From: Prunella strophiata | Lineage: Eukaryota; Chordata; Aves; Passeriformes; Prunellidae | Direction of reading: 5' to 3' | DNA: 64,000 nt | Assembly (NCBI GenBank): GCA_036583965.1 | Contig: JAZBQD010000001.1 | Coordinates: 29,422,597 to 29,486,596, forward strand | Part shown: one piece after another, positions 12,801 through 25,135 of the stretch | How positions within the stretch are numbered: position 1 is the first letter of the stretch | How the letters are laid out: each line of letters begins with the position of its first letter | The notes under the pieces: generated by a model | The model's input: the letters and a program-made list of their open reading frames with translations, nothing else | Told to the model about the DNA's origin: nothing | Database searches by the model: none | Made by a program: the position numbers and the translations under genes

Positions 12801-15800
12801 GTATTCTTGTTGCTATTGCTTTAAATACCAACTTCAAAGAGTATTAAATGTAAGGTGGGTCTTTTGCTTTCACTTACTGAACATAAACTGCTCCTAGAAA
12901 TTAGCAAGGAGATTGGGATGGAGAGAAATGTAATTTAATTCACAGTGTAGTCCAGCATGAAACTGGAGGGCTTCTGTTTTTCTCATATAGCTTACAGAGA
13001 AAATAATTCTATTCTGTGGCTCCCTTTTTTTTTAAGCAAAACTTACAGAATTTTCAACCCAAGAGAATGAAAGAAGCATTTTGTTCTACTCATTCACTTC
13101 ATAGCTTCTCTGGCAAGTTACTCCAGCACAAACATCACTTTCCAATGTAGCTGATAGCACACAATGAACATCTCACTGTCCCCAGTGAGCCCCAAGCATG
13201 TGCTGAAGCACTTTGACAAAGATGGACAAACTTAGGCATATGCCTAACCAATTATTCAAGTTTGGATAGACTCAAATATAATCTGCTATAGCTCCCTGAA
13301 GGCTAATTTGTACTAAATTTGAGAGAGAATATTCATATTATAAATAGAAAACAGACCTAACTCAAAAATTCAGTGACAGTTAAGCCTTTGGGGTGTTGTG
13401 TCAAAATAGGGTAGTTATAATAGGCAAAACTGGAGAACTGCTGATGAAACTAATTTCTATTTCTTGTTGAACTTCAGTCTCAGGATATGATACTCTAGTT
13501 CTTGCTAGAATGTATGCCTATGGTAAGATAATTTTCAGTGTTGGTACTGGAGTTTTCAATTGATGATCACATAAAGGATGGCAGTAATAACTCTGATTTC
13601 AAGCATCCTAATAACTGAATCTCACAGACTGTTATAATGATTCATTCTAGGATCTCAATGGGGAGGAAAAAAATCAAAGTAAAACACCTGATTCATAAGT
13701 CATTCAAATGACAAATGTAAAAGAGATTCAAAACCTTATATCCATTTGGTTTTGGTGTTAAGTGAACAGTCTTCTAATCTGGAGAGGTTCCTGGTACAGT
13801 GGCTGTAACTGTGTAAACCATGGGCATATTAATAACTATAACTGCATAGTCAGCCATTAAGAGCAGCTTATATTTTAAGAGGTGTCAAAATGAGTTTGAG
13901 TGCCTCAGTAATCACAAAAAGGATGTTTCTCAAAACCACTAACTTTTTAAAATGCAGATGGATAATTATAACCTGTTTATAGCCAGTCATGCTAATACAG
14001 TTAAAATTTAAAATATATTTATGCATGCAAGATTATCTGAAAAGATGTGTGAACTGATTTTTAGTGAGAAATAAGAACTAGATATTTACATTTTGAAATT
14101 ATTTCATTTTCACCCATATGTGTGCAACTTTAAGTGGCTATTTCAAGAAATCTTTTCCATCATTTACAAAGCCCACCACATTCTTTGATGACTCTTTAAT
14201 CCCTGAGAAGAGCAAGCAGTAAAGCTTTTAACTACATAATACAACGAAAGGAAAATAAAGAATTTGTAAAATTCTTCCACATTCTAAAGACATGGGAGAA
14301 ACAATCCTGCTGAGATGGTGGCTGCCAATTCACTCTGGTTTTTTAATGTTATTCCCCTCTACCCTCTTGCAACTGGTTTCCAGACTTCCCTGGTGCTAAT
14401 TTTGGTCTCACAGCTGTCAGTTAGTGATTTTTACCTTGCTGCTACATTGGTAATGGAAACAATAGCAAAATCCAACTTTAGGGAAGATCTTCACATGGTA
14501 TTAATGTCTATCACCTTTAAGAGTCAGTACTTCTCACCATGTAAGTGCTAACTATGTATGTCCCCACAGCTAATCTTGAGGATCTGAAAGGATAAAAGCA
14601 AACAGGGCTAAGAACCAACCTATCAGTTATAACTTTCACTGACCAAATCCCATGTTTTCATTAATTCTAAAGAAAAAATATGAATAAAATGCAATGTACC
14701 AGAATAGCATTAGAGAGAAGTGCAGTGGCATTAATGCTTTTGGTTTTCATTAAAATCAGAGGAATGAAGAAACTGAAACTTCTTCTTCAATATAATCCCC
14801 AAGCTAAGTCAAAATTCATTGAGAGGCAAAGAATTTAAACTAATGCACTGTAGTAGCAGAAAAAAACACATATTAATGATTTAAACCAAACCCTTGTTAA
14901 CAGTGATACTTATTTACATATTTAATGAACATAAAAGCATCATTAGTAACTTGTATGAACATTACTCTGTACCATTATGTTTCAGAGACAGTTTTCAACC
15001 TAACTGAAAGAGTGAAACTTTAATCACAGTCAGCCCAATAAGTTCACCCAACGCAGGAGGACCACTTCACAAATAATTCTCTTAGCCCAGACACAGATGC
15101 CTGGAAAGTAGATTAAAGAGATCTGCTAAAACATTATTTGCCCTTGATTAATGCTGAAGTCCCATAGTTCATATTCTCTAATCGCCAGTATTTCCCACAG
15201 ACTAAATTAGATTATTAAAGTTCTTCTATACCTTTAAATATTTCATCTTCTTAGTTCTTTAAACTAATTTTACTTCCTCAGACCAAACCTCTCTCTCTCT
15301 CATTGCTGAGAAATTCACCATGCCCAAAATTTCTCCTACTCTAAAAACTTTGTTGACTTAGTCCGTTGTCAAGAATGTATTTTATTACTTCCTGAATTCC
15401 TTCAAATAACAATAAATAGTGAATGCCCATACTCCATTTTAAAATGTCATTATTGCTTATATAAAATTAAAAAAAAATCTAATTTTTGAGAATGTTTTTC
15501 CTCAGTCAATGTGTACTCTTATTTTCCATCATTTGTCCTCAGCAATCACATTTCTTAACCCTGATTCACTTGATTCATAGCTTTTAATATATTTTAATTG
15601 TTTATAATTGATTTTCATGTCTTACTTATCATGAAAGTTTTCTTCTATATATTGACCTCAAACCTCTGTTCTTCACTAGTTTTCTGCCTTAGTTCAAGGA
15701 TTTGAGTGCTTTACAAAAGGTCTTTTCTGGAACTGATGGCCTTGTTACTTCAAAAAGCTTTAGCTGTTTTTTTTTTTTTTGTTTCCTTTGGAATGCAAAT

Positions 15801-17239
15801 TCATTGATCATTTTAAGTTACTTAGTGTTTTGTTGATGGTTGGATTTGGTCTTTGGGACAGTCTTCCAGAACGTGGGAAGTCTGTGGTTTGTATAAATGG
15901 CTTGGAAAAAGTAATGGGTCAGAAAAGTTACAAAGACACCTGGGGGATGGAACAAAGTCTAAGGGCAAGACATGAACTAGAGCAGTTCTGATGCTCATTT
16001 AAAGTACTTTGGGGTGCCAAGTGGCCCTGGTACAGCTTGGGTATCAGAAATTACATGTATGATTGACAGGTAAAGTTTCCACCATCCCCCCAGCTGTGCA
16101 GAGTGCAGCTGATGCCCTTTTTCCAAGGAATGTGAAGAACAGATTTCTCTAAATTGAAGATGATATCTCTATTTCTATCTATTGTCTCTGGGCAAAGCAT
16201 AATTTTCAGGTATTATTATTTAAGATCATTCAGTGAATACTTAATCTAAATATTGTTTTCAAAACCTTCACATGTTCTGTATGAGGTTCAGAACTGTGAC
16301 ATAGTCTCTGTTTCTTAATTGAAAGGTCCCCACTGTCTGCTTTGACTCAGAACTTGTTCTATTTGTCAGCAAAAAAAATTTATTGCTTTACTAAAGGTGA
16401 TTTTGGATGCTGGCCTGATACAGCTGTTTGTGAGACCTATATTTTAGAAAGTCCACGGAGGACACAGGCTCAAAGAATTCCACAGCTGAATTGATGAAGC
16501 TGAATATACAAATCTAAGCCCTCTTCCTGAATAATCACAAGGAGAAGTTAATACAGAACACCCTTTTCCCTACTACCTCACTCTAATGCTTCTTATTCTA
16601 GAGTTTCTTTTTCAAAGCTTTTATTAAAAGGGAAATCTGTGGCAAGTAGTATTTTCCAAATGGAGTAGTTGTTGCATACCCAAAGCAGTTGCAGGCAGCA
16701 ACATTCTGTGGCTGTAATGTCCACTCGATTTCTACACCTTTCCTCAAGGACTCACTGTCTGCATGGCAAATGAGCACGGGTTCTTGTGTTTTCATTTCAT
16801 TTGTAATGATAATCAAGAGGCAAAGAGAAAGCACTAACCTATCACAAGTGATATGATTATTGTGTAATTACTGAGTTTCTAATAAGCAGACTTCAGATTT
16901 ACTCTATTGAAATAAAAAAAAAAAGAATGATTTCAATAAACAAACATTTAAAAAAATGCTATTAACGGGTATAAAAGGAGCCTATATTCTCTGAGCCTCA
17001 CACTTGACTGATGCATTCCACAGTGAAATCAACATAACAAGTCTTTTGTTTTCTTTGTGCCTGTCATTTTACAGCTTTGACAAGTAAACATTGTTTAAGG
17101 AAAGAAATGTAAATATTAAGAGGTCTGGTTTAGCTATCAAGGCTGGAAAGTCAGATTGACTGAAACAGGATGCAATCACAGACACTATCTTGCATGCTGT
17201 CTGCACTCTAGGCCTTGGAAATGGCAATGGCTGTTCTGA
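9891..17239. other. Unique non-coding stretch with a GC-richer patch
   Basis: No gene or repeat family recognised. The patch 11,230-11,560 is GC-richer and open in several frames (up to 117 codons, 11,178-11,531), but its translations lack conserved motifs. Openness in several frames points to low stop density rather than coding. A T14 run lies at 15,767-15,780. The segment about 16,440-16,530 weakly recalls an ancient MIR-like tail but is too degraded to call. Confidence 0.5.
15767..15780. repeat. T14 homopolymer
   Basis: Fourteen consecutive T on the plus strand. No element recognised on the side that would carry the body of a minus-strand retroposon. Confidence 0.95.
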
Positions 17240-17990
17240 TTAAAGGTGTCAGCTGTTCACTGAGAAAAATCATGCCTGCAAACACAAGGGCTACCCAGAG
17301 AGAGGCATAAGAATGTGCAGTGCAGCAGAGACAGTAAACTGAGAGCCAGCAGGGCCCACACAAAGGGAGATTTTACAAGTGGGAGAGTGAAGGAGGGAGC
17401 AGTTACACAACCTGGATTTGCGTACTGGCTCCAAAGGAAGTGAGAGAGACTGAAAAACAGCTCTCGCACAGAAGGGAACCCAGTGCAGCCAGAGGCTAAA
17501 AGAAAGCTTTTATTGCACAGTGTTGGAATGGAAAGACAATGCAAAATCTCAAAGTTGCGTGGGGACAACCTTATGGGGATTTACTAACACTAAAGAGAAG
17601 AGGAGGGGGTAACAAAGCAGTAGGAGAGCCCAGTGGCAGCCATGTGGGCTCCAGGAAAACACTTCTGGACTACTGGAACAGCCTGTTTAGCAGCAGCTCG
17701 TTACAGCCCTGGGGGATATGCTTGTAATGTGTCACTGCTTGACACTGCAGCCTGTCAGACACAAGGACACGTGTGCCTCCCTCTCTCTCCAGCCTTTTCT
17801 GGGACTCTAACATGGCTGTTCTCTCCAGCCTGGATCAGCTCGCTGGGATATTAACTCTGACTGGTGCATGCCTGCAAGGGGGGTCAGGCCTGCACCCCAC
17901 TCTCCTCTTTGGACACACCTATGTAGAAGAGGTACAGCTGTGCATATGTCAGATTCAAGTGGATGAAATAAATACTTTCTAATACATTTA
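17240..17990. other. GC-richer patch of unknown nature with AATAAA
   Basis: This patch has higher GC than its surroundings. It contains overlapping frames of 60-100 codons on both strands that match nothing I recognise, and ends with AATAAA near 17,968 followed by a T/A-rich run. A patch of this kind could be a degraded LTR, an old retroposed transcript or chance. No terminal repeats, target-site duplication or conserved protein motif were found, so it is left unclassified. Confidence 0.3.
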
Positions 17991-20900
17991 TTTTATTTTG
18001 TATTGAAATGCCCCCTGCACTATCACAAGCTGGTCAGATGCACCAACACCAAAGAGAGGCTGGGATGACACCAAATTATTCAGTGGCATCAGCACTGTAG
18101 CCTTTAACCATTCTCAGCTGCTCCTCACTTCAACACTAAGAACTTTTTTGAACCCTACTTTCATAAAAATATGATGAGGTGATGCTCATTTTTAATTCCT
18201 GTGGACAAAGCAAATAGGTCACACATTTTTTATCTTCTGTATATTTTGTTACTGTTTTAATGTCATTCCACAATGTAGTAATGACACAAAATGCTTCATT
18301 ACTGCTGCTATAATGAAGGAAGATTTGGAAAATTGGTATTTAATACTGAAACAGTTATACTTTTTCCAGACTCAAGGGCTTTGTTGTTTTGTTTTCTTTA
18401 ATTAGTTCAGCATTTCCTTAATAATAAGTTTAACTTGTATTATAAAGCAAAAATTAACATTAAAATATTTAATGTAAAATTATATTTTTCTGATAATTTC
18501 TATTTTCCTGAAAATTTGTATTTCTTTATCCAAATTGAAACTTTAAAATGGTGCTATTTCTTGTAGAATTAAACTCTGGTATTTTGGTTAGCTTTATACT
18601 TCCATTTATTGAAGCATGTCACAGTAACTTAATAGTACAGTCACTGACATACAGGAGTGACATCCACTCGAATGTGAGTTTTGTGGCACTCCCTGCAAAG
18701 TGTGCTGGCTGTTTCAGCTCAGCTCATGCATATATCCATAATTTTAACTTTGCAGGTCCCTGGTCTGAATGCATGTGAAACACCAGGGGTTAGAACTGCA
18801 CTTGAAGCAAGGGGAGGAGGAAAGTGACACCTGGTTCATGCCTCTAACTTGGATTTTGGAATGAGAGTGAACAGCTGGTAAACCTACTGGCTTTTTCTTA
18901 ATATGGCACCATCAAGACTTTCTAAAAATGGTTTATGATGTGTGGGTCAGGCTTTTTTCTTCACTATTTCTATCACCAAATTGCTTTTGTACAGATTTCC
19001 ATATTCAGACTGTGTTAATTATGCAATTATGTAGTTTCTGTGAACAATTCCTGGTAGCTGAGCCACTGTTCATTTTGACTTGACATATGGGTCATGAGCA
19101 TCCTTGATTAAGTAACCATGTCAGTAAGCATCAACTACTCAGAATAAATATGATTCTGAAGCAGGAATTCACCCTCCATCTTCTGTGATACCTCTTTTGA
19201 AACTGTAGAAATAATAAAGGCACATGTTCCAGAGAGTCAATACTGGGAAATCCTTGAAAGTTGAAGTTTCTAATACTGAAACAAACAAGCAGCCAAGAAA
19301 AACAGCAAAGTATTCCTACCACACTGTGTTCATACCACCTCCTGTGCTTATAAGCATTTGTCTAGGGTTCAGAATTCTAAATTTTGTTGCACACAAATAA
19401 TGTTAGATTCTGAGTGGGTTTTCCTATATGAGAAAAGATTTAGGAACAAAAATGTCGGAATAATGAAAATATCTGATATGTGACAAACATTAAGTAGTGT
19501 GTCACAAATTTTCATATGACATGCTGAATTTTGAAAAATTTGGGATGATTACTGATAGCTTTTAGATTTCTAATGGCTTGTTCTCTTTGAATATCTTATC
19601 ACAGCCTTTATTTGATTTTTACTACAAATAAAAAGGTCAGAGAGCTACATGATAAAAGAATGATATAAATAAATATGTATGGCACACAAGACAAAAAAAA
19701 AAGAGAGCTATTACAGAGCAGTATTCAGGAAGAGAATGGTGGCACTGCATACATGAATGATGCTGGGCTTGCTGAGGCACAAAGGTAGCAGCAGCCCCCC
19801 CCTGCTGCATGGAACGATGACTGGAATTGACCCTGATCCAAGATTAGCAGTCAGGCGTGTCATTGGAAACTTTTACATAACCATATGACAGATGTCACAG
19901 AGCATACACGGGATGAATGCATCCTAAGAGTCAGGATAAGCTGCACTTAAAACTGATGTGCAGTCCTTATGCTTCCTGGGATTAAGTGAGACGAGTTGCA
20001 GGGTGTGCTCAGGCATTGCAGCACATGTTTGAACAGATTCTCTCATCTTCTACTTTCAAGCAATTCAGCACCAGTGCTCTTTATGTACTTTCAACTGGGG
20101 GAAAACCAGTTGAAAGGTTTTCCAGATTGTAACTTTTTTTTTATTTTATTGATTTACTTTGATTGTTTTTGCCACAGAACATCAATGTATCAGGGAATCA
20201 GACACCTGCAATAAAATATTGCCATCTCCAGGAAGCAGTTATTCTGCACCTGCAAGGCACCTTGCATTCTAAAAAAAATCCAAAAATGCTGATAAATTTG
20301 GCACCACAAAAAGTAATTATATCAGATAAGATCCCAGAATTATGTTCTATATAATGAGAAAAATTGAAAATCTTTTACAAATTAAGATTATTTTATAATT
20401 TATGTGAAATTACAGTATTTTCTAAACCCACTCCAAATATAAAATTTGTGGATGACATTAGGATTAATGTAGACTCAATTTCAAGGTAAAATTCGAAGCT
20501 TTTACTTGCTTTTACCCCCTGTAAATATCAAACTGATCAAGAACTTCAAAATTAAATGGCCAGTTGTTTGATTGGCCAGTGATTTAACCTGCATTACCAC
20601 TCAGATTTCTTGTTGGAGAAAACTTTTGTCATTCACAGTAGGAACAAATAAGAACAGACAGTGACAATACAGCAGCAAAGAACTAGCTGCTTGTAGAAGT
20701 AAGTGCTTAAGAAACCACAGAAGGTGTGCATATGAAGTTTAAGACGTTGTCTTAGTCTAGTACTTCTCCTATTTCATGTCATATCAGTCAGAGATTTTAA
20801 ATTTAATGTTGCATTTCACAAGGGAATTGTGGACTTTTTAACTTTGTAAGAAAAATGAGACTTGATTTACTTATGCCATTTAAGCAGCTCACAATATAAA

Positions 20901-22964
20901 GTGTTAACTAAAATTTCCATATTTCTATTCCATGTAGGCTCTTTCCCACATCAAGTAATAGACATAGAATAGTAAGAACACATGGAGAACTGTAAGGAGA
21001 CCAATCCTTGTGCAAGACAGGAATTTGCTATTTTAAATATGTGAATTTATGCCAGTGCAAAACTAATTTCTCAAGGATTGCATCAACTCAACCACCTACT
21101 TGGCAAATGAAATTGTAATTATATAATAAGACCATTAACAAAGTTTTGTGATATACCCTCAGCATAGCAATTATAATTTCTTCTCTGGAAACAAAATATT
21201 TAAATTGCTTCTGCTATTCCTTTTGATAAAGGAGATGTGACATGTAATATGGAATACAAGAAGAAGCTAAGCTTCTCTGAATCAGCCCTGCTGACCAAAT
21301 CAGGGAACAGGAAACTTGGAGTGCTGATAACAACTGCAACTTGGATGGCCTAGGAAGAAAGGAGAAGGAATCCCTTACAAAGTCTCTCAGGAAAGGTTTG
21401 TGTGAATGAAAAGAAAGCACTTCAGAAGCAGCATCTATCTTTCCATCCACACAACCTCATCACAAGTTAGGAAGCAGATGTCTCTGCAGGAGCCTCCACT
21501 AGACAAACAAGTGAGCATCCATAGTCTCTTTTAAATTTCTAAATCACTTGTTTGTTTGTTAGTACTGATTGATCCCTTAGACTAATTTAAAGTCCTTGGA
21601 TGAGAACTTCATTTACAAGAACAAAATGTAAACAGAACCTGAGATACCTATTAAACTATTTAAGTATAATGTAATATTACAGAGCATAAAAGCATCAACT
21701 ATCTTTCATTGACAAATCAATTTTCAACTAAGAAAAAAAATTCCTTTAAAGCCGTCAACAATGTCTTTCAGTTGAGATGACAGAAACTCCCAATTTCCAA
21801 GTCTTGGAAACATGAAGTCCTGGAAGCTGTCCCACTGATAGGTGGTTTTTAAGACTCCCAAAGATTCAGACCCATGCAAACCCTTGGAAAACAATAAGTA
21901 AAATTTCAGAAACCTTCATGCAGAGGGCATATGGATTTCACTGTGTGAAAATCTAAATTTTACAGTAAGAGAGATACAGAGTTAGGCTAAGAAAATGCTC
22001 CCATTCATGCTGTATTGCACTGAGATCTCAATGGTTACAATGAAAGTCATACAACACACTGACAGGTAGGATTATAGGAAACAAACATGTCTTTCTTAGG
22101 CTAAAAGTTACAGGTTTAACATGGACTGAAATAGTTAGGTTTTCAAATTCTGGCCAGGCCTTGTGCTTGCAGTTCTCTGGGTTACTGCAGACAGAACCTA
22201 TTTCTCCACTTACACTTCTGTTACAGTCAGTGGTTATGGTTCATAATCAGCAATACCTACTGCAGATAACAGGTCTAGAATAATCAGCAAGAACACCTAT
22301 ATTTTCATCAATCTTCCAACAATTATAACTATAAACAGAGCTGGTCCTAAGTTTGTTTAAAGCTGAAACTAAACTTATAGTATTTGCACCCTTTCCATCC
22401 CCACGTGCTACATCAGAAAGCTTCAAATTAGACTTTAAGACCTCCATCCCATTCATACATGTGCTGAGCAGCCTGCAGCTTCCTCATTACCACTACCCCA
22501 TGCTTACATGTTCTCTGCAGGAGACAGACTGAATTGTTGCATAGGTTCCCAACAGCAGCCTTATTTCAGGCAATCCTGTATTTGGCAAATGATGTTTATT
22601 AGGCTTGTGAACTTTAACAGTACCTAAAGCCTTAAATGCCCTTGAGAAACATGGAAGAGAGACTACCTTTTTGTGAAACTGATATTACATGAAACTAAGT
22701 ATGAGTGAGCAATCTGAAATCCAAAGGAGTTCTGCTCTCTGCTTCAGTGGAGCTGGATTTCATCAAGAGCCTATGACCAAAATTGTAATATTCCCAGGCC
22801 ATATGCTCTCCCTCTGTGCAGACACTCACGGTGGAGACAAAACAACACTGAATCACTCAGGGCTCTTCCTTCTTTACACATCCCTCCCTGTGAGTCTCCC
22901 CCAACAAGGGAGGGAAGAAATCAGCGTTGTGGATGTGGCCTTATAGGTATAATCCCTCAGTGCC

Positions 22965-22985
22965 TTGGTGATCAGAGATCACCAA
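22965..22985. repeat. Perfect 9-bp inverted repeat, 3-nt loop
   Basis: TTGGTGATC (22,965-22,973) is followed by AGA and then its exact reverse complement GATCACCAA (22,977-22,985). No T-run follows and no gene ends nearby, so there is no reason to call it a terminator. A chance palindrome is possible. Confidence 0.8.
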
Positions 22986-24320
22986 ACTCTGATCCTCCTG
23001 GGCCATGGTACTCCCTCAACTTGATGTCATTACTGTCACAGGAGCTGCAAGCCATCCTTTGTGCCTTTGTGCATTTGGAACCATGCAAGGCCATGCAAAC
23101 AGCTGAAAGAAGCTTCTTGTGGACTTTGCCTTAGAAAACCCCGTTATGCAGTGAGAATGTGAGGCTCAAGGTCTCCTCATTGCACTATGACTTTGCCTCC
23201 CAAAGGAGACAAGGGCCTCATAAGGAAGGTCTCTATGATCTTGAGGGATGAAGGATAATTTTAATGTACTAATCTAAATGCCAAAAACCACAGGGGTAGA
23301 TTTGCTTCCTTATCTGTCAACATAAAGATTAGATGAGATGAACTTGCTTTTGCATCTCTTACATATTTTAAGGCACTTACCCCTCAGCCTTCATCTGGAC
23401 TACTATTCCCAACAGAATGCTGTGAAACTATTCAGATGAAATACTTTAAAGGGTAGAATTGGCATTTTTTTATTGTCAGGTATGAAACCTTTATTTAGGT
23501 TCTACCTTTTATTAAACTCCAGGGTTCTCTTGTTGTCCCTAATGACATTATACTGCATCAAAATTAAGCCAAAGATTTTTACTGGTAACTGTGCTATTTC
23601 TCATTACTTGGTAGTGCTAATGTTTAAATTCTAAGGCCTCTTATTGCTGATGAAACCTCCAAAGACTACAGGAAAATTTCTGCTTCACTGCTAGAAATGA
23701 AGAAATCCAGCACAGTCTGTACCAAAGAGATCACTTGAAGAATGTACGTAAGGTTACTGCATTAATGAATAAAGCAAAGCATTATCATTTTTAATAGGAA
23801 TTAAACAGCTAGAGGGAGAAGTAGGGCAATGCTGTGATCAGTGCAAAGAAAAACAATCTAACCATTTTAATTAACTGTATTTTAATAGCTTTAGTTATAA
23901 TTGAATAATTTAAATACCAAGGGAAATAGTTAAATCTCCTAAAAGCCTTCTTTTTATTTACATTTTAAATACAGTTCATGGAGAAGGGGTGGCACTGTGA
24001 AGGCTTAAAATAAATGGGTGGGGAAAACCTTACTAATTTCTGCAGCTGCTGGACCAACAGGAAATATTTACAGGATCTTAGTCATTGCTCTCTGCAGGAG
24101 CTCCAGTTCCAAACCCTAATACATTTTCTGCTTTTCTCTCCACTTCCTCAAAATATTACACAGTCCCTGGTGCTTCTACCCTTGACTGTTATAACCATAA
24201 AAAGCACAGAAAGATAAATGTGAAGCAAGGATCATCTAATCCAATTTTTTTAAGTAGGCATCGGTGAAGAGGATCACTGCAGAAAATAAAACTGCTGGTC
24301 AATGAGGAGTTTCACTTAGA

Positions 24321-24354
24321 TTTAGACAGAATAAAGATATTTAGACAGAATAAA
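24321..24354 (+). repeat. Two-copy 19-bp tandem duplication
   Basis: TTTAGACAGAATAAA occurs at 24,321-24,335 and again at 24,340-24,354, separated by GATA. This is a simple local duplication with no associated feature. Confidence 0.85.
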
Positions 24355-24999
24355 CTGACACACACATTTGTCTTATATAAAAACCCAATACCAGTCATAA
24401 ACAGAGCCCTTCCCTATGATACTTTTTGTGTTGTCCTGTAAGGATGATCACTGACTTCTGTGCTGGTTTTCAGAGTCAATCTAGTTCTGAGGCTTGTGCT
24501 TCCTCTGGCAGACTTCACCTTTTCATGGTTGCACTGACTCTGTTCCATTAGAGCAGTTGCAGTGAGAGGGGCAGGATTCCAGCCCTGTCTGTCACTCCAT
24601 CAGGTCTCTGAGATGTACCCTGCCATGCACTGAGCCCACTGTCCTGCCTGCCCCAGCACCCAAAATGCCAAGCATGCCTTTGCAGGATAGACACACACTC
24701 TATCTCTCTGTGATACAATCTTTTGGCACTCAGCAATTTCTGCAGTTTAGAGACTTTCCCAGCTGGAGGAAATATTTCTGTGTTTGAATAACACTAAACT
24801 GAGTTTCCTTCCAGTAGTATCTCTACACTATGTTTTTAAATGGTGTAAACTTTTCATGTCCAAAGTATCCTATGGTGAAGCCTCTCTGCCATGCATTGCC
24901 TTCTGCTGTTTTGACCCTGCCATTACTCAAGGCCAATTAGTTCTTCTCTTAGAAGTTACACTAAAGGATAATTTTCCAATCACTTCTGCTGGCTTGGGA

Positions 25000-25135
25000 T
25001 TTAATAGACCTCTGTCATATTCCCCCTCACTGGTTTATTTTCTAAACTGAAGAACCCTAGTTTATTTAATCTTCTTTTGTAAAGTTCTTCCAAACCTTTC
25101 ATGTGCCCTTTCACACACCTCCACCTCTCTAAATC
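25000..25135 (-). mobile_element. Ancient CR1/L3-like LINE fragment, minus strand
   Basis: The plus strand reads as a degraded reverse complement of a LINE C-terminal region. Anchors are CTCTGTCATATTCCCCCTCA, CTAAACTGAAGAACCCTAG, then TTAATCTTCTTTTGTAAAG and CCAAACCTTTCATGTGCCC. In intact families these correspond to codons for the LEK/FSLEKRRL-type segment downstream of the reverse transcriptase. The order and spacing fit old CR1/L3-type repeats shared by sauropsids. It is far more diverged than the copy at 1.6-2.6 kb. Boundaries are approximate. Confidence 0.62.

Larger units (their letters stand above)
17991..24999. other. Unique non-coding stretch
   Basis: No gene or transposon recognised. 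It contains an 8-C run near 19,796, a 9-bp perfect inverted repeat at 22,965-22,985 and a short tandem duplication at 24,321-24,354, listed separately. The rest is AT-rich DNA with short open frames of no evident meaning. Confidence 0.55.

Noticed and set aside
16440..16530. Possible MIR-like fragment
   Set aside because: Weak order of short words around CACAGCTGAATTGATGAAGC, with no recognisable core.
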